The notes below the pieces were generated by a model. The model made no database searches, was not told the origin of the DNA, and worked only from the letters and a program-made list of their open reading frames with translations. From assembly GCA_949127705.1 (NCBI GenBank), contig CASBQJ010000198.1:1-7884 (forward strand): a stretch of DNA of 7,884 bases, written 5' to 3'. A program made the translations under genes and the position numbers. Shown one piece after another: positions 1-5,663 of the stretch. Source of the DNA: Synechococcales cyanobacterium PMM_0085 (GTDB lineage Bacteria; Cyanobacteriota; Cyanobacteriia; Elainellales; Elainellaceae). How positions within the stretch are numbered: position 1 is the stretch's first letter; the number at the start of each line of letters is the position of its first letter.

Positions 1-942
1 AAGCTGTTGACCGATATCGTGTCGCGCTTGCCAGACGGCGAACTGACACTGGAAGCCGAAGCCGATGGGTCGCTAGCCACACTGACTTGTGCCTTAGGTC
101 GCTACCAGGTGCGGGGCATGGGGGCAGACCACTATCCTGAGCTGCCGACGCTGGACAATGGAGAGGCCACTCACCTGCTAGTAGAATCGCTGGTGGAGGG
201 GCTGCGAGGGTCTTTGTTTGCTACCAGTAGCGATGAGACGAAGCAGGTGTTGACGGGGGTGCATGTCACCGCTGAGGGCGATGAGATGGAGTTTGCGGCA
301 ACGGATGGGCATCGGTTGGCAGTCGTGCAAACGGTAAAGCCTGGAGCTGAGACTGAGGCTGAAACGGCAGCGGCGGCTCCAAAAGTGGCAACGTTTGATG
401 TGACGGTTCCAGGTAAGGCGCTGCGAGAACTAGAGCGGATGTTGCAAATGCACCCGTCTGTGGAGGCGATCGCCGTTCGGTTTGACCAAGGGCAACTGAT
501 TTTTGAATGGGAGCATCAGCGGATTACCAGTCGCCTGCTAGAAGGGCAATACCCCAACTATCGCCAGCTCATCCCCCGCCAGTTCTCGCGCCAAATGACC
601 GTCGAGCGGCGCTTGTTCATCAGCGCTCTAGAGCGGATTGCGGTCTTAGCCGACCAAAAGAACAACATCGTCAAACTAAGCCTTGATGGCACCAAGCAAG
701 AAATTGTTGTTTCGGTCGATGCCCCCGATGTCGGCAATGGCCGTGAAGCTGTCGCCGCCCAAATTTCTGGCGAAGACCTAGACATCGCCTTCAATGTTCG
801 CTATTTGCTAGAAGGACTCAAGGCGTTTAATACGACTGAAATCCAAATGCAGTTCAACGCGGCCACTAGCCCGTCGATTGTCACCCCGCTAGGAGGCATG
901 AAGATGACCTATCTGGTGATGCCCGTGCAGATTCGTAGTTAG
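1..942 (+). CDS. dnaN: DNA polymerase III beta subunit (sliding clamp), 5'-truncated by window edge
   Basis: The beta clamp is a ring-shaped homodimer that encircles DNA and tethers the replicative polymerase and repair enzymes. The frame is open from base 1, beginning KLLTDIVSRLPDGELTL, a conserved stretch late in clamp domain 1, so roughly the first 65-75 residues lie outside the window; the TTG at position 7 is not the real start. Domain 2 covers about residues 65-190 and includes the motif ATDGHRLAV near residue 100. Domain 3 fills the rest, with LLEGQYPNYRQLIP and the family-typical C-terminal tail TYLVMPVQI, which lies near the hydrophobic pocket that binds clamp partners. An Ala/Glu-rich stretch (about residues 116-128, GAETEAETAAAAP) sits between strands of domain 2 and looks like a tolerated loop insertion. 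The gene ends with TAG and is followed 14 bp later by an intrinsic terminator, so it is not co-transcribed with the next gene. Family assignment is secure. Confidence 0.96.
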   Translation, partial: KLLTDIVSRLPDGELTLEAEADGSLATLTCALGRYQVRGMGADHYPELPTLDNGEATHLLVESLVEGLRGSLFATSSDETKQVLTGVHVTAEGDEMEFAATDGHRLAVVQTVKPGAETEAETAAAAPKVATFDVTVPGKALRELERMLQMHPSVEAIAVRFDQGQLIFEWEHQRITSRLLEGQYPNYRQLIPRQFSRQMTVERRLFISALERIAVLADQKNNIVKLSLDGTKQEIVVSVDAPDVGNGREAVAAQISGEDLDIAFNVRYLLEGLKAFNTTEIQMQFNAATSPSIVTPLGGMKMTYLVMPVQIRS

Positions 943-955
943 ACCTATGTTGCCC

Positions 956-994
956 GAGCGTTAGGGTCTAAAGTTAAGGTCTAGCGCTCTTTTT
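956..994 (+). terminator. Intrinsic terminator of dnaN
   Basis: GAGCGTTAG (956-964) pairs with CTAGCGCTC (981-989), giving a 9-bp stem with one G-U wobble and a 16-nt loop. The stem is followed directly by a run of five T (990-994) and then CTCT. This is the classic Rho-independent layout, expected in cyanobacteria because they lack Rho. It lies 14 bp after the dnaN stop codon. Confidence 0.8.
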
Positions 995-1010
995 CTCTGA
1001 AACAGGCTCT

Positions 1011-1034
1011 GAGGAAATATGGGAGGAAATATGG
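1011..1034 (+). repeat. 12-bp tandem duplication carrying RBS and start codon
   Basis: The unit GAGGAAATATGG occurs twice with no gap (1011-1022 and 1023-1034). Each copy holds a Shine-Dalgarno-like GAGG, a 4-nt spacer and an ATG, so the following gene has two in-frame starts (1019 and 1031), each with its own ribosome binding site. Because 12 bp is four codons, the duplication adds only the residues MGGN if the upstream start is used. Confidence 0.85.
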
Positions 1035-1594
1035 CTCATACTCCGGTGCGATCGCTCAGCCTAGATGCGTTTTTGCAATTGCCAGAAACTAAACCTGCCA
1101 GTGAGTGGATCAACGGTCAAATTTTCCAGAAACCCATGCCTCAGGGAGAACACAGCACGCTACAAGGAGAACTGGTAACGTGCATCAACGCGATCGCCAA
1201 GACAGCACGAACTGCCTGTGCGTTTCCTGAACTCCGCTGTACGTTTGGCGGCATGTCGATTGTCCCAGACGTGTCAGTATTTCGATGGCACCGGATTCCA
1301 CGAAGTTCATCTGGCAGAATTGCCAATCGGTTTGAACTGCATCCAGATTGGGCAATCGAAATCCTGTCCCCCAACCAATCTCAAACCAAAGTTCTAGAAA
1401 ATTTGCTGCATTGCTCTCAGCAGGGGACAGAACTCGGCTGGCTGCTCAATCCAGATGATGAAAGTGTGCTGATTGTGTCTTCAGAATCCCGCGTCAAAAT
1501 TTTCCGAGGTGCCAAACTGCTGCCTGTATTGAAGGAGATCCCCTTAACTATTTCAGTCACCACTCTGTTCAATTGGTTAACGTTGCCCATGTGA
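1031..1594 (+). CDS. Uma2 family (DUF820) restriction-endonuclease-fold protein
   Basis: This 187-aa protein (191 aa if started at 1019) belongs to the Uma2/DUF820 family, a group of PD-(D/E)XK nuclease-fold proteins greatly expanded in cyanobacteria; their cellular role is largely unknown. Family marks in order are: SEWINGQIFQKPMPQGEHSTLQGEL (about residues 25-48, given here only as a landmark), the PD pair at residues 79-80 (IVPDVSVF), then WAIEILSPNQSQTK (residues 107-120) with Glu110 as the second acidic active-site candidate and Lys120 nearby, then LGWLLNPDDESVLIV. The length is normal and no key motif appears lost, so the fold looks intact. I prefer ATG 1031 because the stronger GGAGG (1022-1026) precedes it, but 1019 is equally well spaced. 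It stands alone between the dnaN terminator and the ccmK genes. Family confidence is high; DNA-cleaving activity is inferred only from the fold. Confidence 0.88.
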   Translation: MAHTPVRSLSLDAFLQLPETKPASEWINGQIFQKPMPQGEHSTLQGELVTCINAIAKTARTACAFPELRCTFGGMSIVPDVSVFRWHRIPRSSSGRIANRFELHPDWAIEILSPNQSQTKVLENLLHCSQQGTELGWLLNPDDESVLIVSSESRVKIFRGAKLLPVLKEIPLTISVTTLFNWLTLPM

Positions 1595-1653
1595 GTTGAA
1601 CTCAGCTGCGCGGCAGATTTTCTAGGCCGAATTGCGCAAGGGTGGCGGCAAGT

Positions 1654-1665
1654 CCATACAATGGG
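1654..1665 (+). promoter_or_regulatory. Candidate -10 element upstream of ccmK3
   Basis: TACAAT (1657-1662) lies 37 bp before the ccmK3 ATG, inside the small inverted repeat CCAT-ACA-ATGG (1654-1664). The only -35-like sequence is TTGCGC (1632-1637), with a long 19-bp spacer, so this is weak by itself. It gains support because ccmK4 has the same TACAATG followed by a purine and GTC or GGTC at a similar distance. Confidence 0.35.
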
Positions 1666-1699
1666 TCAACGACGGTGAACTGAATTTGGGAGAGCGATT

Positions 1700-2005
1700 A
1701 TGCCAGCGGCAGTGGGAGTGATTCAAACCGTGGGGTTTCCTGGGGTGCTGGCGGCGGCAGATGCCATGGTGAAGGCGGGGCGGGTGACGCTGGTTTATTT
1801 TGGGTTGGCGGAACGGGCAGAGTTTTTAGTCGCCATTCGGGGCAGCAATTCTGAAGTAGAGCCTGCGATCGCAGCGGGTGTAGCGGCGGCAAAGCTGGTA
1901 TATGGGTCGCAGGTAGTAGATTACTACATCATTCCCAACCCGCCCGAAAACTTAGAGGCGGTGCTGCCGATTAATTACACGCCCAGTGTGGAACAGTTCA
2001 TGTAG
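1700..2005 (+). CDS. ccmK3: Carboxysome shell hexamer protein CcmK3 (BMC-H)
   Basis: This is a 101-aa single BMC-H domain protein, a building block of the beta-carboxysome shell. The family signature GFPGVLAAADAMVKAGRVTL spans residues 12-31 and includes the shell-edge lysine Lys25. It is assigned to CcmK3 rather than K1, K2 or K4 for two reasons. The pore loop (about residues 34-41, FGLAERAE) lacks the Gly-Ser pore motif of the other CcmK types. The edge segment reads IIPNPPENL (77-85) instead of IIPRPHENV, so the usual Arg and His edge residues are replaced. Published work on CcmK3 shows that it does not assemble alone but joins CcmK4 in mixed hexamers; the divergent pore and edge here fit that. 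The start has GGGAGAG (1688-1694) upstream. ccmK4 follows 140 bp downstream, in the satellite arrangement typical of cyanobacteria. The subtype is inferred from memory of the family. Confidence 0.88.
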   Translation: MPAAVGVIQTVGFPGVLAAADAMVKAGRVTLVYFGLAERAEFLVAIRGSNSEVEPAIAAGVAAAKLVYGSQVVDYYIIPNPPENLEAVLPINYTPSVEQFM

Positions 2006-2104
2006 GAGTATGGGCGGAGTAATTTGTACTAGCCACTTAAAAATTCTGCAAATTCTCATCAAGTCTACAAGAACCGAGCCTCTTACCCAAATTTAGCACC
2101 CGTT

Positions 2105-2123
2105 AGACCGTACAATGAGGTCT
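2105..2123 (+). promoter_or_regulatory. Candidate promoter/operator of ccmK4
   Basis: TACAAT (2111-2116) is flanked by the perfect inverted repeat AGACC (2105-2109) and GGTCT (2119-2123). It lies 29 bp before the ccmK4 ATG. No good -35 box is seen at 16-18 bp. The element resembles the TACAATG-purine-GTC sequence before ccmK3. Between it and the start are a HIP1 site (2125-2132) and the ribosome binding site GGAG (2137-2140). Confidence 0.4.
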
Positions 2124-2145
2124 TGCGATCGCTTACGGAGAAACT

Positions 2146-2481
2146 ATGCCTGTTGCAGTTGGGGCACTTGAAACAAAGGGTTTTCCTGCCGTCCTGGCAG
2201 CGGCAGACGCTATGGTCAAAGCAGGTAGCGTCACCCTGGTAGGATACATTCGAGCTGGTAGTGCCCGCTTCACGGTGATGATTCGGGGCGATGTGTCGGA
2301 AGTGAAAAACGCGATGGATGCGGGAATTGCCGCTGCCCAAAATACCCCCGGTGGAGCATTGGAAACCTGGGTGATTATTCCTCGTCCTCACGAAAATGTT
2401 GAGATTGTGTTGCCGATTGCCTTCACGCCAGAAGTCGAACAATTTAGAGGATCGGGTGAAATGCGCCGCTTGCCCGGATAG
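2146..2481 (+). CDS. ccmK4: Carboxysome shell hexamer protein CcmK4 (BMC-H)
   Basis: This 111-aa single BMC-H domain protein is a minor shell component of the beta-carboxysome; its hexamer pore is thought to pass metabolites into or out of the shell. The signature GFPAVLAAADAMVKAGSVTL lies at residues 12-31 with edge Lys25. The pore loop YIRAGSARF (34-42) and the edge motif IIPRPHENV (77-85) match the CcmK4 type closely. After the BMC core it carries a short polar tail (about residues 101-111, RGSGEMRRLPG). It is clearly paralogous to the upstream ccmK3. CcmK4 forms homohexamers and also takes up CcmK3 into mixed ones. The 140-bp gap from ccmK3 and the local TACAAT element suggest that it can be transcribed separately. 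GGAG at 2137-2140 sets the start. The stop TAG (2479-2481) shares its last base with a large palindrome. Confidence 0.93.
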   Translation: MPVAVGALETKGFPAVLAAADAMVKAGSVTLVGYIRAGSARFTVMIRGDVSEVKNAMDAGIAAAQNTPGGALETWVIIPRPHENVEIVLPIAFTPEVEQFRGSGEMRRLPG

Positions 2482-2528
2482 ACACTCGTAGAAGAGACTC
2501 GATTAATCGCGTCTCTTCTACGAGTGTC
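2481..2528. repeat. 48-bp near-perfect palindrome between convergent genes (possible bidirectional terminator)
   Basis: The arm 2481-2498 (GACACTCGTAGAAGAGAC) is exactly complementary to 2511-2528. The centre holds the perfect inner palindrome CGATTAATCG (2500-2509), separated from the arms by one mismatched pair (T2499 against C2510). The whole 48 bp is therefore a palindrome with a single imperfect pair. It starts on the last base of the ccmK4 stop and ends 23 bp from the end of the convergent protease gene, where a shared terminator would be expected. Neither side has a T-run, so it is not a standard intrinsic terminator. From memory, cores like GACGCGATTAATCGCGTC recur between genes of filamentous cyanobacteria, so this may be a dispersed palindromic repeat. 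Confidence 0.75.
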
Positions 2529-2551
2529 GAAGTGGGGTAGGTTAGACGGGT

Positions 2552-4312
2552 TTAAGCGTTATCCCACCCAATTACATCCAGCGCTAAGACGTCTAGAGCA
2601 GAAATATTGCCCTCTTGGCCGATGAATGGTGACAAAGTTGCAGACATGAAGCCAGCGCTGTCTTGTTTCCAGTGGCCAGGGAAAATTCCGTCTCCGTGCA
2701 TAATTCCTTGACCAAAACTGGCAAGCTGGGTAGTGCCACCATCAATTGAAAAGTATTTATTAGTGTTACTGGTCGTCCAGTCAATGACGTTAGATCCTGC
2801 CGCTACGCTTGCTGCCGAATAGCGGAACAAATCGAGCGTGTTGACCCATGTCCATTCCTCATCGTTACGAGGGGCACCGCGATCGAGAATATCGACGCCG
2901 CTGGAAAACCCGAGGGCGTGCCCAATCTCGTGCGCTACGATGCCGATAAAATCTACGGCTCCGGCGGCAATGCCGTCACTGCGGTCAAAATCCCACGGCA
3001 GCCCGCTCAGACCATTCTCAGGAAGAATAATTACTAGATCTCGGGTTTCATCCCCGCCTAAGAAAGTGCCTGCTAAGGTGCCATCGTTTAGGTTCAATCC
3101 CATCGCTTTGGCGTTGCTGGTGGTCATGCGGATGGTGCGATTGTTGGCGTCGCCATCGTTGTCCAGGTAGGGGATGGGGCTTTCGGAGCCTTTAGGGCTG
3201 TTGGTGGTGTAATTGAGCAACATCTTAAAGGTAGAGGTGTTGGGCAGGTGGGTGAGGGCGATCGCATCTTCTGCGGATGTTTGATCGCTAACTAGCGCTG
3301 CCCGCACAGCAGAGTAAGAAAAATCGATCAGCGTGGAGGCTGCTCCGGGTGATTCATTGCTAAACCGGACGGCTACATCCAGCGTGACGTTATCACTGAA
3401 TCGATCTGACCATAGGTTTCCTGCGGCGGTGAGCGCACTCATGACCGCTGGGGATGTGCCTGCGGCGGTCGAAAACTGAAAGACGAGACCGGGGTTGGGC
3501 ACCGGGTCAGGAATCGGGTCAGGAATCGGGTTAGGAACCGGGTTAGGAATCGGGTCAGGAACCGGGTTAGGAATCGGATCAGGAATCGGATCAGGAATTG
3601 GCTCGGGAATGGGATCGATGTGGATTGGGCTTGGATCGAGGGTTACATTTAGGCTGTAATAGGTGCTGGTGTTGGGCTGGTTGAGGTTGACCCGAATGTA
3701 GTACGTTCCGGCCTCCAATACCCCACTGGTGGAGGTGGCGGAGTGGCCAGTTGGCAGTAGGGTGGCGATCGCTCCTCCAGTGGCATCCAGCACCTGCACC
3801 TGGGTGGCTGCTGTGGGGCTTTGCCACCCTAAACTCAGCTGACTCCGGCTGGGCAAACTAATTTGATAATAATCGTCTGGATCACTTTGCCCGACCCAGT
3901 CTTGTAAGGTGATAGGGGTTGACGGGCCCAAATTGAGCGCTTCATTGATGCGATCGCCAGCGCCATCAGGAATTGCTGCTGCTTTTAAGCGGTAGGCTGT
4001 ATTGCCCTTCACGGGCGACACTTGCAAGAAGTAAGTGCCGGACAGCAGATTGAGATAAATTGATTCACGCTGCCGAGCTGCATTAGCCGAAACTTGCAGC
4101 GGTTTGCCCTTGAAATTGAGCAGTCTTAAAGTAGCATTTGCCTTTAACCCGTCTAGCGTTAGATTCAGGCTGCTGCGCCCATTTAGCGTCAAGCGATAGA
4201 GGTCTTTTGTATCGGTATTTCCTACCCAATCGCGGTAGGTACGAGTGGCTGGGGCGAGGGTGATCCGTCTGGCTGTTGCTAGGGTTTTCCCGGCTTGATC
4301 TTTTGATGGCAT
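2552..4312 (-). CDS. Predicted extracellular zinc metalloprotease with PPC-like domains and Pro-rich linker
   Basis: This 586-aa protein has three parts. Residues about 8-112 and 118-225 form two PPC-like beta domains, each with the recurring Asp-Trp-Val-Gly core (RDWVGNTDTKDLYRL and QDWVGQSDPDDYYQI). Residues about 234-274 are a rigid linker of Pro-x-Pro-x units. Residues about 276-586 form the protease domain. It contains DNDGDANNRTIRMTTSNA (384-401), DFDRSDGI (441-448), the zinc motif HEIGHALGFSSGVD (461-474, with His461, Glu462 and His465), the candidate Met-turn GFMSATL (554-560), and the end SALDVLALDVIGWD. This resembles the cyanobacterial family I know as NF038122 metalloproteases. 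PPC-like domains usually accompany secreted enzymes, yet no Sec signal peptide is seen at the N-terminus (MPSKDQAGKTLATARRI), so export by another route is inferred. Residue 471, the usual third metzincin ligand, is Ser; Asp474 may serve instead. The start ATG lacks a clear ribosome binding site. Its substrate is unknown. Confidence 0.85.
   Translation of the reverse strand: MPSKDQAGKTLATARRITLAPATRTYRDWVGNTDTKDLYRLTLNGRSSLNLTLDGLKANATLRLLNFKGKPLQVSANAARQRESIYLNLLSGTYFLQVSPVKGNTAYRLKAAAIPDGAGDRINEALNLGPSTPITLQDWVGQSDPDDYYQISLPSRSQLSLGWQSPTAATQVQVLDATGGAIATLLPTGHSATSTSGVLEAGTYYIRVNLNQPNTSTYYSLNVTLDPSPIHIDPIPEPIPDPIPDPIPNPVPDPIPNPVPNPIPDPIPDPVPNPGLVFQFSTAAGTSPAVMSALTAAGNLWSDRFSDNVTLDVAVRFSNESPGAASTLIDFSYSAVRAALVSDQTSAEDAIALTHLPNTSTFKMLLNYTTNSPKGSESPIPYLDNDGDANNRTIRMTTSNAKAMGLNLNDGTLAGTFLGGDETRDLVIILPENGLSGLPWDFDRSDGIAAGAVDFIGIVAHEIGHALGFSSGVDILDRGAPRNDEEWTWVNTLDLFRYSAASVAAGSNVIDWTTSNTNKYFSIDGGTTQLASFGQGIMHGDGIFPGHWKQDSAGFMSATLSPFIGQEGNISALDVLALDVIGWDNA
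3501..3608 (-). repeat. Nine 12-bp tandem units encoding the Pro-x-Pro-x linker
   Basis: On the plus strand the unit is A-(T/C)-CGGGT-(C/T)-AGGA with small changes, nine times in a row, with a tenth degenerate unit to 3620. Read on the minus strand, each unit encodes four residues such as PDPI or PNPV. The linker length can change by four residues per unit through slippage without breaking the frame. Confidence 0.92.
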
Positions 4313-4465
4313 GAGCGGTTCATAAACGTTTTTTGCATGACATGCCCCTGATGGATACCGGATGGATGTAAGTCTGTAACCCTTCTGCTGACGCCCGTGA
4401 TTCTACCGAATTTAGGCTTAATACTTAGGGTGAGTCTTTTACGCGAAAATGCGATCGCCCCTTAT

Positions 4466-4495
4466 CAGTTCTTTACAGATCCAGTTCTTTACAGA
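4466..4495. repeat. 14-bp direct duplication upstream of ldhA
   Basis: CAGTTCTTTACAGA occurs at 4466-4479 and again at 4482-4495, two bases apart, giving a 16-bp period. It lies about 125-155 bp before the ldhA start. It could be a pair of protein-binding sites or simply a slippage duplication. Confidence 0.8.
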
Positions 4496-4539
4496 AACAT
4501 TATTGCCCTAAATAAAATCTTCTAACGAACGTATTGAAA

Positions 4540-4580
4540 TTGACTGGACGAAAGCTAGATAGCTCTATAGAGTTGACTGG
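4540..4580 (+). promoter_or_regulatory. Candidate ldhA promoter/operator region
   Basis: TTGACTGG occurs twice (4540-4547 and 4573-4580), 33 bp apart or about three DNA turns. Between them is the perfect palindrome CTCTATAGAG (4563-4572). The first TTGACT is a good -35 match, and TCTATA (4564-4569) at an 18-bp spacing is a fair -10. Transcription would then start close to 4577, leaving a leader of about 45 nt before the ATG at 4620. The second copy would sit at the start site, where a repressor could act. This is inference from pattern only. Confidence 0.4.
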
Positions 4581-4619
4581 GTGGTATCTGTCCAGACATC
4601 GGTGTTTTACGAGGTTTCG

Positions 4620-5633
4620 ATGAAAGTCGCCGTTTTTAGCACCAAGCCATATGATCGGCATTCCTTAGAAACTGCCAATAGCAAACAGACCCATGAATTG
4701 ATCTTTATCGAATCGGCACTGAACACCCAAACCGCCCCGCTGGCCGCTGGATGTTCAGCGGTGTGTTTGTTTGTGAATGATGTGATTGATGCGGCAACGT
4801 TAACGGCGTTAGCAGCGCTTGGGGTGAAGGCGATCGCCCTGCGCTGTACCGGGTTCAACCATGTAGATCTAACAGCCGCCGCTGCCTTAAACCTACGGGT
4901 AGCACGGGTCACCGTCTACTCGCCCTACTCAGTGGCCGAATTTGCTGTGGGGCTGGTGCAAACCCTCAACCGCAAAATTCACAAAGCCTACAATCGGGTG
5001 CGAGAAGGCAACTTCAGTTTGGACGGGCTAGTTGGGGTTGACCTGCACAGACGCACGGTGGGCGTGGTAGGCACGGGCAAAATTGGAATGATTTTTGCCA
5101 AAATTATGCACGGCTTTGGCTGCCAACTGCTGGGCTACGACCTTTACCCCAATCCGCAATTTGAGGCATTGGGAGCTGCGCACTATGTCGAGATGTCGGA
5201 ATTGCTAGAAAACTCCGATATTATCTCCTTGCATTGCCCCTTGACGCCCGAAAGCTATCACCTGATCAACTCTGATACCATTAGCCAGATGCAGCCAGGA
5301 GTGATGCTGATCAACACCAGCCGGGGTGGATTAATTGATACAGAAGCCGTGATTGATGGGCTAAAAGCAAAGATAATTGGCGGGTTGGGGTTAGATGTCT
5401 ATGAACAAGAAGCAGATTTGTTTTTTGAAGACCTGTCCAATGAGATCATTCAAGATGATGTCTTTGAGCGTCTACTGACGTTCCCCAACGTAATTGTTAC
5501 CGGACACCAGGCATTTCTCACCGAAGATGCTCTTAGTGACATCGCTGAAATGACCCTCGCCAACCTCTCAGACTTTGAGCAGGGATGTGAATGTGTCAAC
5601 GAGATTAAGCCCAAAGAATTGGCTAAAGCCTGA
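4620..5633 (+). CDS. ldhA: D-lactate dehydrogenase (2-hydroxyacid dehydrogenase family)
   Basis: This 337-aa cytosolic enzyme reduces pyruvate to D-lactate with NAD(P)H, the last step of lactate fermentation. It resembles E. coli LdhA throughout: it opens MKVAVFSTKPYDRHSL, carries the nucleotide-binding GVVGTGKIG (residues 148-156) with Asp174 after the second strand for cofactor binding, and has the catalytic set Arg235 (NTSRGG), Glu264 (DVYEQE) and His296 (TGHQAFLTEDAL). These fall at the same numbers as in the E. coli enzyme. The ATG at 4620 was chosen over the in-frame GTG at 4581 because the protein then starts at the family's usual residue and GAGG (4611-4614) sits 5 bp upstream. Cyanobacterial homologues (called Ddh in Synechocystis) act in dark anaerobic metabolism. 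pgm follows after 30 bp on the same strand, suggesting an operon. Other 2-ketoacid substrates cannot be excluded. Confidence 0.93.
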   Translation: MKVAVFSTKPYDRHSLETANSKQTHELIFIESALNTQTAPLAAGCSAVCLFVNDVIDAATLTALAALGVKAIALRCTGFNHVDLTAAAALNLRVARVTVYSPYSVAEFAVGLVQTLNRKIHKAYNRVREGNFSLDGLVGVDLHRRTVGVVGTGKIGMIFAKIMHGFGCQLLGYDLYPNPQFEALGAAHYVEMSELLENSDIISLHCPLTPESYHLINSDTISQMQPGVMLINTSRGGLIDTEAVIDGLKAKIIGGLGLDVYEQEADLFFEDLSNEIIQDDVFERLLTFPNVIVTGHQAFLTEDALSDIAEMTLANLSDFEQGCECVNEIKPKELAKA

Positions 5634-5649
5634 GTGTTAAAGCCTGAGT
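5624..5649 (+). repeat. 12-bp direct duplication spanning the ldhA stop codon
   Basis: TAAAGCCTGAGT occurs at 5624-5635 and 5638-5649 with a 2-bp gap. The first copy encodes the final residues and TGA stop of ldhA; the second lies in the ldhA-pgm spacer just before the pgm ribosome binding site. The duplication makes up about half of the 30-bp spacer. Confidence 0.8.
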
Positions 5650-5663
5650 AAAGAGGATTGCCG

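Larger units (their letters stand above)
4313..4619. other. Divergent intergenic region between protease and ldhA
   Basis: These 307 bases contain no gene that I can support and should hold the promoters of both flanking genes. Visible elements are: the palindrome GCATG-A-CATGC (4335-4345) just upstream of the protease start; TAGAAT on the minus strand (4400-4405), a possible -10 for the protease with no matching -35; a HIP1 site (4451-4458); a 14-bp direct duplication (4466-4495); and the ldhA-proximal TTGACTGG repeats (4540-4580). Which of these are used cannot be decided from sequence. Confidence 0.6.

Noticed and set aside
1606..1621. CTGC-GCG-GCAG followed by ATTTT after the Uma2 gene, as a terminator
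   Set aside because: A 4-bp stem with a 3-nt loop and only four T is too weak to call.
2083..2442. 119-codon minus-strand open frame over ccmK4
   Set aside because: It is a shadow of the conserved BMC-H gene, with no family resemblance.
3501..3620. Regular short repeats that could suggest a CRISPR or other array
   Set aside because: Units are 12 bp, contiguous, without spacers, and encode a Pro-x-Pro-x linker in frame.
4581..4619. Upstream GTG start adding 13 residues to LdhA
   Set aside because: ATG 4620 has a well-spaced GAGG, and the family's N-terminus begins there; the extra residues fit no homologue I know.
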